Below, one piece after another: positions 12,540-23,484 of a DNA stretch of 64,000 nt (positions are counted from its first letter, which is position 1; every line of letters begins with the position of its first letter). The notes beneath the pieces are model-generated. The model did no database searches. It worked only from the letters and a program-made list of their open reading frames with translations, and was not told the origin of the DNA. Origin of the DNA: Spinacia oleracea (lineage: Eukaryota > Streptophyta > Magnoliopsida > Caryophyllales > Amaranthaceae); the NCBI RefSeq assembly GCF_020520425.1, contig NC_079491.1, positions 26,155,449 to 26,219,448 of the forward strand, written 5' to 3'. The translations under genes and the position numbers were made by a program.

Positions 12540-13770
12540 TATACTTTAATAAAATTAGAACATGCTTGAATATATTTTAGAACATGCTTGTATAACATTT
12601 GAATACTGCTGAATAAAGTTAGTACATGCTTGAATAAATTTAGAACATGCTTGAATAAATTTAGGACATGCTTGACTAAAGTTAGAACATGCTTGAATAA
12701 AGTTAGAACATGTTTGAATAAAGTTAGAACATACTTGAATAAAGTTAGAACATACTTCAATAAATTTTGAAACACAGTTGAATAAAGTTAGAACATGCTT
12801 GGATAAATTTAGAACATGTTAGAATAAATTTAGAACATGCCTGAATAGAATTAGAACATGTTTAATAATTTTAGAACATGCTTGAATTAATTTTGAAACA
12901 CGGTTGAATAAAGTTAGAACATGCTGAAAGCTTGAATAAATTTAGAATATGCTTGAATAAATTTAAAACATACTTGAATAAATTTAGAGCATGGTTGAAT
13001 AAATTTATAACATGTTTAATAATTTTAGAACATGCTTGAATTAATTTAGAACACGAGCTTGAAATTTTAGAACATGTATATATGTATATGTGTTGACTAG
13101 GTTCTCATGTTCTAAATTTAGAACATTGTACAATAAATTTAGAACATGCTTGAATAAGTTTAGAACATGCTTGAACAAATTTAGAACATTGTTGAATAAA
13201 TTTAGAAAATGGTTGAATAAATTTAGAACATGAGCTTGAAAATTGAGGACATGGTTGAATAATTTTAGAACATGCTTGAATTAATTTAGAACACGAGTTT
13301 GAAATTTTAGAACATGGTTAAATAAAATTAGAACATGCTTATATAAATTTAGAATATAGTTGAATAAATGTAGAACATGGTTGAACAAATTTAGAACATC
13401 GTTGAATAAATTTAGAACACGTTTGAATAAATTTAGAACACGGGCTTGAAAATTTAGAACATTATATATGTATATGTGTTGACTTGTTCTAAATTTAGAA
13501 CATGGTTGAATAAATTTAGAACATGCCTGCATTTAGAACATGGTTGAATAAATTTAGAACATCGTTGAATACATTTAGAACATGCTTGAATAAATTTAGA
13601 ACATGAGTTTGAAAATTTAGAACATGGTTGAATAAATTTAGAACATGGTTGAACAAATTTAGAACATGCTTGAATAATTTTAGAACATTGTTGAACAAAT
13701 TTAGAAATTTTTGAATAATTTTAGAGCATAGTTAACAAAATTTAGAACATGCTTGAATAAATCTAGAACA
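12540..13770. repeat. 21 bp minisatellite array inside element A
   Basis: Dozens of diverged copies of a 20-21 bp unit of form TTGAATAAATTTAGAACATG(C). Variants carry ACATGG, ACACG or ACATTG. The array is broken by two short inserts containing TATATATGTATATGTGTTGAC (near 13076-13096 and 13464-13483). Because 21 bp is seven codons, the minus strand stays open in places and gives repetitive Leu-Phe-Lys/Asn-His-Val-Leu frames. These are products of the repeat, not genes. Confidence 0.9.
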
Positions 13771-13788
13771 TTGAGAGTGTGAAAGTGT

Positions 13789-13836
13789 TCTTACCGTAAG
13801 AAGTGCTCTTACCTAAGGAGGTGTTCTTACCGGATT

Positions 13837-13838
<2 letters not shown>
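13789..13838. repeat. Right terminal repeat of element A
   Basis: Read on the minus strand it begins GGAATCCGGTAAGAACACC and continues with an 18 bp unit GTAAGAGCACTTCTTACG and a third GTAAGAACAC. This is the inverted counterpart of 11204-11267. Confidence 0.8.

Positions 13839-13925
<87 letters not shown>
13839..13925. repeat. (TA)n microsatellite, right flank of TIR element A
   Basis: About 87 bp of uninterrupted TA repeat directly after the right terminal repeat of element A. Confidence 0.95.
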
Positions 13926-13930
<5 letters not shown>

Positions 13931-14020
13931 CTTACAAGTTATATAATCAGTAGGAAATTGCCCAAAATACATTTGGATAGTAACGATAGATTGCGTAACA
14001 AAAAACGGCAAGACCGTAAG

Positions 14021-14221
14021 TGACAGGCTAAATCGCACTCCTATCAAAGATAAACCTAACGTTCACCAACTAAAAATATAGCAAGGGAAGCAGGGATCGT
14101 ATCCACAAGGAAACAGTGTTCTTCTACTATTAATAGACTAATCTAGACTACTGGTAACAAGAATTGGATTGGTTTGTATATTAAACTAAAGCAAATAATC
14201 AAATCGGAAAATAACAATATT
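14021..14221 (-). repeat. 3' LTR remnant of the Athila-like element
   Basis: Starts TGACAGGCTAAATCGC after the GTAAG duplication and matches 15319-15519 with a handful of changes. Homology stops at AATATT (14221), where internal sequence begins, marking the deletion breakpoint. Confidence 0.85.
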
Positions 14222-15119
14222 GTACATAATAACCCTTATTGGACTTGGAATATGAGGGGTAGGGGTTGACACAACAACAAGGGTTTTATCAACTTCAACT
14301 TCCTCATGGACTTGCTCTATGACATATGGCTTTTCAGTTTCAACAAATCCTTCATCCATTGATCCAACAGTCAAATCATCATCCTCCAACTCATCCTCAA
14401 CCTCTGTTATAAGTTCCTCCCACTCTTGGTTGCCTATGGGTTCACTCAGTTGACCTCCATCCCCAACACAACTCGAATCATTAATTTTCAATAATTTCTT
14501 GAACTTTTCTAAATCTCTCAAGAGTAGCCTTACTAGCTTTAATAATCTCATTAGTAGCCTCTTGAGATCTAGTACACTGAATCTCAATTTCAGAGTTTAA
14601 TCTTCTTAATTCCTCTAAGAAGCTATCTCTGCTTTCTGATTCGGGTTGAACAGGATTGGGCAAGGGTTCACAATAATACACGGGAGAAGCAACAGTGGAA
14701 TCATGAGGCAAAACATTGATATCCATGCAAGGGTTAGATAAGTCGTTAGAATATACATGATTATCATAAACATTAGAATGCACCTCATTATAACAAGCAT
14801 TCAAGGGAGAGGGGGTAGAAACATGTAGATTATGCTCATAATTTGGATTAGCACATGTAACATGAATCGCCATTTCACGCTCATACAAATCCCTTGCAAA
14901 CCACATATAGTAATCCCACATATCATCCAAAGACAAGGCTCGAAAATCACCATTAAATCTACTTTCTATCACATTCCTTGTATACTCATTTAACCCACCA
15001 TAAGCAAAACCACAAGAATCCCAAAGATTAAAATTGTGGTAACCAATAAAATCATTTAGCCTATCGAAATACACCCAAAAATGCTCATTTACAAATTGAG
15101 GGAAAGAATAATAATCCAT
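14222..15119 (-). pseudogene. Gag-like reading frame of the Athila-like element, frameshifted
   Basis: The frame from 15119 down to 14481 encodes 212 residues. A second minus-strand frame overlaps it at 14587 and continues with acidic text to about 14222, so one frameshift lies between about 14590 and 14480. The first 95 residues have the layout of the retrotransposon gag domain: WVYFDRLNDFIGYHNFNLWD, an aromatic Y-GGLNEYTRNVIES block, then GDFRALSLDDMWDYY. These resemble the gag motif series 'F--GL---TR-L--S---G-F----DEAW-L' from family knowledge. No CCHC knuckle is seen. The start lies about 175 bp after the primer site, as expected for gag. It is short for an Athila gag because the 3' part is deleted. 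Confidence 0.6.
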
Positions 15120-15295
15120 TTTTTCAGGGGGAAAATAAATTTTAAAAAAAATAAAAAAAAATAAAAAAATAAAAAAAATAAACTAAAGAAAATAAAGAAA
15201 ATAAAATATATACATGGTCTCAAAGAACAGGAAGTTCTATGAGACTCAAGCAAATAATCTAGATCATAAAATTAGTAGCAGAAAATTAAACCGTT

Positions 15296-15313
15296 TCCCC
15301 GGCAACGGCGCCA
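15296..15313 (-). promoter_or_regulatory. Primer binding site, tRNA-Asp type
   Basis: The minus strand reads TGGCGCCGTTGCCGGGGA (with one T/A flank), the classical Athila primer site, five bases inside the 5' LTR. Confidence 0.85.
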
Positions 15314-15318
15314 AAATT

Positions 15319-16756
15319 TAACAGGCTAAATCGCACTCCTGTCAAAGATAAACTTAACGTTCACCAACTAAAAATATAGCAAGGGAAGCAGGGATCGTAT
15401 CCACAGGGAAACAGTGTTCTTCTACTATTAATAGACTAATCTAGACTACTGGTAACAAGAATTGGATTGGTTTGTATATTAAACTAAAGAAAATAATCAA
15501 ATCGGAAAATAATAATATTAAAGGAATCTAGGGCAGCGGTTCACCATAAATGCAGACCGGGATTGGACAACGGACAATAACAATCAATTAACAATCATAA
15601 CTAGAAAAAAAAATCTCTCGAATCTTATGAATTCCCTAGAATAGAACAACTAGCGGGCTTTCGCTACGTACTAGAAATAATTCCTATCAAATAGCCACAG
15701 ACCAGAAACATCAGATTTATACCTCTCGGCGCATAATCTAAGGTTAATCAAACTCAAATCAAAATAGTCCGGCCGAACAGAATTGACGAGCAATAATAAT
15801 AAGCTATAGAAATTATAATCAATCAATCAATAATCAAGTCCACATATAATCCCAATCATGCATTCATGGATCCCCTAAACCCTAGAAATTAAACTACTCA
15901 CTCATGATAATAAATAACAACGAAATTAACATAATGGAAAACATGATTAAAGCAATGAAATAAATTAAGGTAAGAAATAATACTGAATTAAAGGACAAAT
16001 AAATAATAAAGCTTGAATCTTTGATTATAATTAAAACTAAGTGTTTGGAGAATATAGAGAGAACTAAAATAAACTAAGTAATTAGAAACTAGAATAATCA
16101 GATATCACTAAAAATATAAGGGGCTAGTATTTATAGTTTGCCCAAAATAGAGCCCAAAATCGGAAATAAAAACTCGCGAAATACGCTGGAGGTTGGCGTC
16201 GCCCGATCGGGCGATGTGCTCGATAGTCGGCCCGATCGGGCGGTTGCAAAATGCCCAGAACAGCGCCCAGAATGACGGCCCGATCCGGATCGGGCGAAGC
16301 CCGCCCGATCGGGCGCGTGTTGAAACTGCATGATCCTCTATCTTCAAAACGTCATATCTCCTTCGTTATTCGTCGGAATTAGGCGAGTGACCACTTGTTG
16401 GAAAGCTATTGAAGTCTAAAATACAACCCAATTGGAATTACTTCATTTGGATTTGTATAACTTGAGTTATGCTTAAAATAGTGGACTATAGTCATTTTTC
16501 TACTTCCTTCGTTATTCGCTTTGCTTCAAAACTCTTCAAACTTAATGTTTGTGCTCTCGAAAGTACATAATCTCTTGTATTGATTCAAATGAGTAGGAAA
16601 TGCACAAAAATATGCTAATTCCTACAATGATGAACCTGAAACTACAAACACACTACAAGGAGCACATTAGTACTAAAAATCGCTCCGAAGAGCTCATTTG
16701 AGATCAAAAAGTACTAAGGGACGGGGGTAAAAACTCTATATAAAACACACATATCA
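15319..16756 (-). repeat. 5' LTR of the Athila-like element
   Basis: 1438 bp. On the minus strand it starts TGATATGTGTGTTTTATATA and ends CCTGTTA, where the left copy has CCTGTCA, so the terminal CA has decayed to TA. A minus-strand TATA box CTATAAATA is at 16128-16136 with GC palindromes upstream (16200-16317). Confidence 0.85.
16200..16317. promoter_or_regulatory. CGCCCGATCGGGCG palindrome cluster in LTR U3
   Basis: Perfect or near-perfect palindromes CGCCCGATCGGGCG occur at 16200-16213, 16229-16242, 16279-16299 (CCCGATCCGGATCGGG) and 16304-16317. They lie 60-180 bp upstream of the minus-strand TATA box. They may be binding sites or hairpins; this is inferred from position only. Confidence 0.5.
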
Positions 16757-16855
16757 GTAAGATTATTTGCGATCGAGATGAAAGAAGATACTCTTATCAT
16801 GAATCTAACCTGACCAGATAGGAATTCAACAAATGTTCTACTCAAAAAAGTATAA

Positions 16856-17377
16856 GGGCAAATTGTTTTTTACCACCTATAAAAATCGAAAAATTGTTTT
16901 TTACCACCTAAAAAACTAAAACTTGTAATTTACCACCTAAAAAAGAATTAAAACTTGTTTTTTACCACCTAAAAACAAAAAAGTAGATGCAACCTTTATG
17001 TGTGGCTACCTAATTCAAATTCTCTCCAATTTTTTACACTCCCTTTATGAATTTCTTTAACTCTTTCACCATTCTCTCTTTATTTTCATTAAATAATTTT
17101 ATGAATTAATAATAGTGAAAAATTATGTGAATTCATGGAAAATAAGAAAGCGGGGGAAGAGAGAGAGTTAATTACATGAAATAGTAGAAGAAAAGAACAT
17201 ATGTGAAATATTACCGTTATTGTGCACCCCACATAACATTTTCATCTATTTTTCCATTTTTCAGGTGGGAAAAAACAATTTTTTTAAAAAAATTAGGTGA
17301 TAAAATACAAGTTTTAGTTTTTTAGGTGGTAAAAAACAAATTTTCGATTTTTTTAGGTGGTAAAAAACAATTTATCC
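16856..17377. mobile_element. Mutator-like MITE with 9 bp target duplication
   Basis: A 522 bp element with terminal inverted repeats of about 120 bp (left GGGCAAATTGTTTTTTACCA, right end complementary to GGATAAATTGTTTTTTACCA). It is flanked by the 9 bp duplication AAAGTATAA at 16847-16855 and 17378-17386. TTTACCACCT recurs four times in the left arm and is mirrored in the right arm. The interior is AT-rich without coding. A 9 bp duplication and long TIRs point to the Mutator superfamily. Confidence 0.85.
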
Positions 17378-17386
17378 AAAGTATAA

Positions 17387-18983
17387 TGACTCTCTAAGAA
17401 ATTTCATGTGAAAAAATTAAGAAATTATAATTCACATTATTATAAATTATTAGGAACTAGGAAGCAAAGTAGTACTCTTAGTAAATTTTCATTAAATAGT
17501 AAAATTAAATTGATTAAAAGACATACTACGTAGCTAGCCAGGGGCAGATCTTTGTTGTGGCTGGGGTGGGCCTGGCCCTCCGGCCGAAAAATTTGTAGTG
17601 TACTTTTAGTTACGGCCCCCTCCAAAATTTGTGTATAATTGTATAATTACATAGTATATTGCTTGATTTTTTTCTACCGGCCCCCCTCGTAAAACCGTTC
17701 AAGGTAAGCTAGCTAATACGACGTATGTAGTAATAGTCGAAGTATAAGTTCTTATAAAATATTGTTCAATTGACAGTTAATAAAATAGTAGACTATATAT
17801 TATGTCTTTCACCTTCTAACCAGCTACTTCATATTATATTACTGGACATGGTTTCTGACAACTAATTAAATATCAACCGGGTTAATAGAAGACTAGCTAA
17901 TTGTAGTCAATGATATGAGAAAAGTAAAAGTACATTTGTTCCTTATTTTTTTTTTTTTATGTTTGAAATCTTATAACTATTTAAAATTTGAGGAATCTAC
18001 TAATTTATTTCAAAAATATAAGAAAAATCATAGTCTTGTGTAGTTTTATTTTATTCGTCCCGATAAAAGCTTTATTAATAAAAAAATTATATTTTTTACT
18101 AATACGAAATAAATATATTAATGATAAAAATTGTACTTATAAATGTGTACAGTAAAAAGATTAATTAAAAAGAAAGAAGGAGTACCAATAACTCCCCACA
18201 AAAAAAAATATCTACTTTACGTCATGAATTTTTTGTATCATTAGGTCATTACCCTTTTTTTTTTTATCGGAACTCGATGGTTTATAAATCTCATTTAAAA
18301 AAGTTTCAGCATCTTCTAACAATTAGCCCAAATATGTATCTTTTGATTTGTCAAATGAATTTGTAAACTAGTGGGGTAGGTTATGTTCTTTGGACATGTG
18401 CTTATATAATACTAATAATAGTATGTAATAATAACTCTATTATTCTAATTTATCAAACGAAATTATTTTATGCCTCTTCAACTTAACGACAAAACTAAAA
18501 TTTGAGTACTAAATAGCCAATGTATTCAATAATTTTAATTTTTTATGGTGTAATAAATTCAATAATTTCTTGTAATGAATTGTCACAAATTTTCAATGTA
18601 CAAAGATTCTACAAGTTTCTACATATTATAGCAATAATAATAATAACAATTAGTTATTGGACCGATAATTTCTCAAGTCACTACATATAATACGTTCCAT
18701 GCTTTAATGGTTTAACTCTTTTAATAATTTGTTATTCCCTATCATCCGAAAGAATGAATTAGGTTGGTCGTAATTTAGAGGCTAATCTAGTTTTATTTTC
18801 TTATAAGAAAATACTATGTATAAAGTAAAAAAACCTACATGTAATACGTATGAGATTAGAAGGAGATTTTTATTTTATTTTTTTCTAAAAAGCATTTGTT
18901 GAACGTAGGAGATGAGGACAAAAGGCACACAATAGTTTGATGACTTTCCAATGTTTGGTATCACGGTCGATTTTCCATTTTTA

Positions 18984-18984
<1 letters not shown>
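17387..18984. other. AT-rich intergenic region, no gene seen
   Basis: Only short frames. Around 17540-17700 there is GC-richer text (GGGTGGGCCTGGCCCTCC and CGGCCCCCTCCAAAA) resembling decayed ends of plant transposon-derived sequences; I could not classify it. The rest is AT-rich spacer with small A/T runs. Confidence 0.5.
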
Positions 18985-19071
<87 letters not shown>

Positions 19072-19085
19072 TATTTATTTATTTT
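18985..19085. repeat. (ATT)n microsatellite
   Basis: About 29 ATT units followed by several TTTA units. It produces a spurious poly-isoleucine frame. Confidence 0.95.
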
Positions 19086-19201
19086 TAAGGTAAGGAGAAT
19101 ATACTCAATAGCCTCTCCGCACGAGAGTCACTCGTAAGTAGTCGTTACAAATAATAGAGGATAAACTTTGACTAGTAGTAGGGTCTATATACATATTTCG
19201 A

Positions 19202-19611
19202 CTAATTAGATGTCCAACATTTGCAATCCAATCTGCTAGTCCAACATTTGTAATCCAATCTACTGCCAAGTTTGCTTATCTGAAAACGTGCTTGAATTTC
19301 CCAAGTGTCAAAAAGGCTGAGAAGGTGCTTCATGTCGGTAATGATATATGTTGTGAATTTTTCAAGGTGTCGCCCATAATCCTTTGACTGCATTAATGAT
19401 GAGAAGATTGTTGCCCTCAATCAGAATATGACCATGTTGAGTCTTCGAGCTTTTTGAAGTCCTTTGTGAAGAGCAATAGCTTCAACCATGAATGCTTGAG
19501 TGCGACCAAGGTTAAAAGTACAGGCGGAGATAGAATTTCCTATACTATTCGGATGATAATCCCTGCTGGTGATGAAGATTTACTAGAGCCATCAAAATTG
19601 AGTTTGAAGCT
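19202..19611 (-). pseudogene. Decayed RNase H domain (RVT_3 type) of a LINE-like element
   Basis: The minus strand near 19608-19543 reads GSFKLNFDGSSKSSSPAGII, the first strand and catalytic Asp of the RNase H fold found at the C-terminus of plant L1 LINEs and related proteins ('W-LN-DGSSK-----AGIGGVIRD'). Further left, in other frames, 'ALKHSWLKLLL', 'EGNNLLIINA-KGLW' and 'FKHVFR-ANLAVDWIANVGLAD' correspond to the later RNase H blocks, ending with the 'REANQVADWLAN'-type motif. Several frameshifts and stops separate them. A 27 bp stretch at the end (GTCCAACATTTG-AATCC) is duplicated. It joins the remnant of a Copia leader at about 19611, so the rest of the element has been lost or replaced. 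Confidence 0.6.
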
Positions 19612-21187
19612 GCCCCTCTGCCTCTGTGCCTCGCCCAATGCGCTGGATTGTGGATGCCTAGCTACTCGCCCAGCGCTGCTACTTGCAAGCGCAGCGCACA
19701 CAGCAGGCCAGCGCCTATAGCAGCCAGCGTGCAGCACATTGCTCGCCCCTTCGTCTCGCATGGACAACAACCACGTACCCCTCGCCCAAGTGCGAGTGGC
19801 TTGCTCGTCCAACAATTAAAAAAATTCAATTTGAATATACGAAATGAAAATTTGCACGCTTTAATTTTTCATAATTTCAACAATTGCAATCGTTTTAGAT
19901 TACGAAAAATAATTAAAATGGGCGATGTACATAATTTCAAACAATCCAATTAATGAAATTTATAAATCTAGGCTAACGTATATTCAAATTTAACGAACGA
20001 TGAACATCACCAAAAATTTGAATAATTATGATACTCAAATCTAAACATTTAAATCGTTCTAAACATTTAAATTTCAGATTTTTATCAAATTTGGTTTAGG
20101 TGAATGATTAAAATTAACAAATCTAAACAAAATTTTAATCCATGAATTTTTAAATAAGCCATTAAACATGAAATCATAGTCCCCTTCTCACCTAAATAAA
20201 TTTTCAGATCTAACCAATTAATAAAAATTAATTTTCGATCAAAATTCATTAATTTAGGTTAAATTGGGATTAGGATTTATAATTAAAATTTATGAACGAA
20301 AAAATTACTATAGGTACATAATATTATAAACAACAGTAGGACAAAATTTCAATTAATTGGAAGTCGATTTGCTCATATAATTAACTTAAAAAGCCATTTA
20401 ATGAATTGATTGCTTAGATCTCCTTCAAGGTATTTTGACTTTTTTGGAAAGAACACGGTTTGGAGGCAAGGAGAGAATTGAGTGTTCTCACTTAGATGCC
20501 TAGGGTTTAGTGTAATTGAGTGTAGTATGAAAAACTTGTGTATATGTTATTAAAATAACATAACAAACATAAGCAAGCCAACCAACCAAGGCCAATGGCC
20601 TTTGGTCGGCCAGCAAGCCTATGAAGGCACAACAACAAGCACGTAGCACGTTGGGCCATGGGCCGCGCCCTGGCCATCAATGTTGTTGTTGTTGCCTTAT
20701 TTCTTTGCCATGCACGCCACATCAGCAGGCCATGGGCCAACACTGGTGCCTTGCGCGCTACACCCATGGGTCTTGCGCTTGTGCGACCCGGCTCGTGGGT
20801 GTGTTGCGACTTAATTATCTTACGATAATTTATTTATCATATAGTACATACGATCCAACGTCGTACATGCGATTATTCGTTTCGCATAGCTTACGAATAT
20901 ACGCAATACGATATACGATTCCGATCCAACGTCATATCGTATATTATGTTTTCCAAACTAATTTCCGAAAAAGCCATTTAATGAATTTCCGATTCATTTA
21001 ATCTGGTGATCTGTTTTATGTCATTCGTGTGACCTTCTAAGTTCAGTCAAGAGTAAGCTGTGACCAATAAGGATTTAGAACTCACTGATCAGAAACATTG
21101 CTCCAGCTAGCTGTTCCGATCACTTGATCTTACTAAATTAATTATTCGTAATTAATTTGAACCTTGGTATTGGACCAATGCACCTTG
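19612..21187 (-). mobile_element. Remnant of an older Copia-type element (leader and LTR), related to the 21188-31666 family
   Basis: The last part (about 20900-21187) shares layout and text with the end of the LTR of the large Copia. It has CCGATTC text, then GTTCAGTCAAGAGTAAGCTG (21041-21060, identical to 22441-22460), then CACTTGATCT-ACT, TTAATTA and ATTGGACCAA. The missing final 22 bp of this LTR lie across the insertion at 31672-31693 (ending TATTTCCTTCA). The GC-rich block at 19612-19810 followed by AT-rich text to 20400 mirrors the leader of the large Copia (28915-30264). The inner LTR boundary is not clear; I place it somewhere between 20300 and 20450. The gag-pol region is lost. Confidence 0.55.
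21183..21187. repeat. Target site duplication of the large Copia (left copy)
   Basis: CCTTG, repeated exactly at 31667-31671 after the right LTR. Confidence 0.9.
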
Positions 21188-21723
21188 TGTTAGGTTATGA
21201 TACATATGATAATTCATAAATCATGCGGAAAAAACTATTTAGCCAGGAATACATATTATTTACACATAATCATATAGCATAGTTTAGATGCATACTCTTT
21301 GTTGCGTGCCTTCCCTAGCTGCGCCCGAACCGAACAAGAACAAGTCTTTAGGACTCCAAGTGTCGTCCCTCCGTAGATAGTCCACAGCACGTCCGGATCC
21401 GCCTTAAGATTGACCAACTAGAATCGCCCTTAAGGTACTAATAATTTCGGCACTTTTAGGCAAGATATGTGACTGAATTTTCTCTCAAAAACTCACTTTG
21501 AATACTTGAAAACTCGTTATAAATTGTGAACCCAGGCCACATATTTATAGGGGTATGGAAAGAGAATTGGAATCCTACTAGGATACGAATTAATTAAATT
21601 AGAATCCTAGTGAAACTCTTATTTAATTAATTTATCTTTTAGGATTAGGAATTTAATCATTAAACGAATCCTGTACGTTTTAGGTTTCGTATGTGAACAC
21701 AAACACACACGCACGCACAGCAG

Positions 21724-21817
21724 CCCACGAGGGGCGCCATGCGCGCGCGCGCACAGCCCGAGCAACGCAGCCCACGAGGGGCGCCATGCGCGCGCGCGCA
21801 CAGCCCGAGCAACGCAG
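21724..21817. repeat. 47 bp tandem duplication private to the 3' LTR
   Basis: The unit begins CCCACGAGGGGCGCCATGCG and ends GAGCAACGCAG. The other LTR has a single copy at the corresponding place, so the duplication arose after, or during, insertion. Confidence 0.9.
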
Positions 21818-21999
21818 CCCACGACTGCCGCAGCCTTGGGCGCGCGCTGGGCCTGCCTTGCGGTGGGCCTGGCGCAGCCTTGGGCTGGCGTGTTGTGGCG
21901 CGCGTTTCCCTTGCTGGACGTGGGCCTGGCTTCGTGCTGGGCCTTCGTCTAGCAAGCTCGTCCGATGCTAATTCGTACGACGCGCTTCCGATTAATTTT

Positions 22000-22315
22000 C
22001 CGATTCCGGAATTCATTTCCGATACGAACAATATTTAACATTTCCGATTCCGGAATTAATTTCCGTTTCGAACAAATATTTAATATTTCCGTTTCCGGAA
22101 TTATTTTCCGATTCCGATAATATTTCCGATTCAGACAATATTTCCGTTTCCGGCAATATTTCCGATTCCGGCAATATTTCTATTTCCGATAATATTTTCC
22201 GATACGTACCATGTTTCCGTTTCCGGCAACATCTACGACTTGGACAATATTTATATTTCCGATACGATCCATATTTCCGTTTCCGGCAATATCATCGTTT
22301 CCGGAGTATTCATTT
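22000..22315. repeat. Short interspersed TTTCCGnTTCCGG repeats in LTR
   Basis: About fifteen diverged copies of TTTCCG-TTCCGG separated by AATAT-type spacers (unit about 20 bp). The same array is in the other LTR at about 31040-31360. Confidence 0.8.
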
Positions 22316-22620
22316 GCTTGCCTTTGACGATCTCAGCTCCCACTGGAACCAAGATCCGTCGATTCCGAATATCCATAGATGGAGTATTTAATGCCATTAA
22401 ATACTTGATCCGTTTACGTACTATTTGTGTGACCCTACGGGTTCAGTCAAGAGTAAGCTGTGGATTAATATCATTAATTCCACTTGAACTAAAGCGGCCT
22501 CTAGCTAGGCATTCAGCTCACTTGATCTCACTGAATTATTAACTTGTTAATTAATACTGAACCGCATTTATTAGACTTAACATTGAATGCATACTTGGAC
22601 CAAGGGCATTATTTCCTTCA

Positions 22621-23484
22621 GTCTCCCACTTGTCCTTAGGGACAAGTGTGCATTTCCTAATTCCTTTGTCGCTCGATGCTTGCTCTTGAACATAAGGTAA
22701 GAGTTGTCATCCTTATTATGTCCAGAGGTGTTCCTCGGTTTCAGAGTTCAACTGATCAAATAAACAGATAATCATAGCCTATGATTCATCCGAGCACGGC
22801 CATGCATTTCACAGTTTCTAGCTCTCCGAGTGGCCTTGTACAACTTTTAAGCATCTCATCCCGATTTATGGGAGGACAATCCCAATCTTGCGATCTTGAG
22901 ATTGACTTCGTTTGATAGGTGATTACCTAAGCGTTGCCTTTATAGCCTCCTTTTACGGTGCGACGGTTGGTCAACGTCAAAGCAACCAGTTCTCAAACAA
23001 GTAATCTCAAATCACTCAGGTATTGAGGATTTAGTGTCTAATAATTTTAATGAAATTTACTTATGACAGATTTTCATCTCTTACAGTAAAGTTTCATAGG
23101 TCTTGTCCGATACTAGTCTTCCCAAAGTAAGTATCTATGCAAATGATTATGACATTGCCATGTCCACATAGTTCAAGAAACAGAACTACTAGTCATCTTG
23201 CATTCTAGTCGTCTAACATTTTCTATGCGTCCAATTTTATAGAAAACTCCGACTAGGGACCATTTTCAACCTTTGACATTCAAGTTCACTTGATAGACAT
23301 TTCTTAGTCACAGGACTGGTCCTGACAGTCTATCTTGAATATATCGTCAAATTGAAGGGACTCATCATTTAATAAACCACAAATTAAATGGAAAAATGAA
23401 TTCCTTTCATTTATTGTGAATGATTAACCAATAATGTTTTACAAAGATTTAAACTCTAAAACTTTAAAACATTAAACAGAGACA
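22621..23484 (-). other. 3' untranslated region and polypurine tract of the large Copia
   Basis: No coding frame follows the gag-pol stop. The minus-strand text AGGACAAGTGGGAGAC at 22636-22621 abuts the 3' LTR and is the likely polypurine tract. Confidence 0.75.

Larger units (their letters stand above)
14021..16756 (-). mobile_element. Athila-like Ty3/gypsy deletion derivative with target duplication
   Basis: Bounded by the 5 bp direct repeat GTAAG at 14016-14020 and 16757-16761. On the minus strand the order is a full 5' LTR (16756-15319, starting TGATATGTGTG), a primer binding site (15313-15296), a gag-like frame (15119 leftwards) and a 201 bp remnant of the 3' LTR (14221-14021). The remnant matches 15319-15519 almost exactly. 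Protease, RT, RNase H and integrase, and most of the 3' LTR, are missing. The primer site TGGCGCCGTTGCCGGGGA is the tRNA-Asp type typical of Athila elements. The copy is probably an internal deletion product that kept both outer ends and the target duplication. Confidence 0.8.
21188..22620 (-). repeat. 3' LTR of the large Copia
   Basis: 1433 bp, with a minus-strand TATA box CTATAAATA at 21542-21550. A 47 bp unit is tandemly duplicated at 21724-21770 and 21771-21817 only in this LTR. The segment 22000-22310 consists of many TTTCCGATTCCGG / TTTCCGTTTCCGG short repeats. Confidence 0.92.

Noticed and set aside
12500..13698. Minus-strand frames with Leu-Phe-Lys-His-Val-Leu heptads, resembling a leucine-zipper repeat protein
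   Set aside because: Direct translation of a 21 bp minisatellite; no start context and no unique sequence.
12540..13770. Regular short repeats suggesting a CRISPR-like array
   Set aside because: Units are adjacent and diverged, with no unique spacers and no cas genes, in a plant transposon.
18937..19137. Poly-isoleucine frame
   Set aside because: Generated by the (ATT)n microsatellite.
21619..22038. Ala/Arg-rich frames in the Copia LTR and their copies at 30712-31077
   Set aside because: Overlapping frames on both strands of a GC-rich LTR; both LTRs carry them and there is no domain.
22240..22542. 100-codon frame at the LTR end, repeated at 31286-31588
   Set aside because: Identical frames are expected in both LTRs of a recent insertion; the composition follows the TTTCCG repeat.
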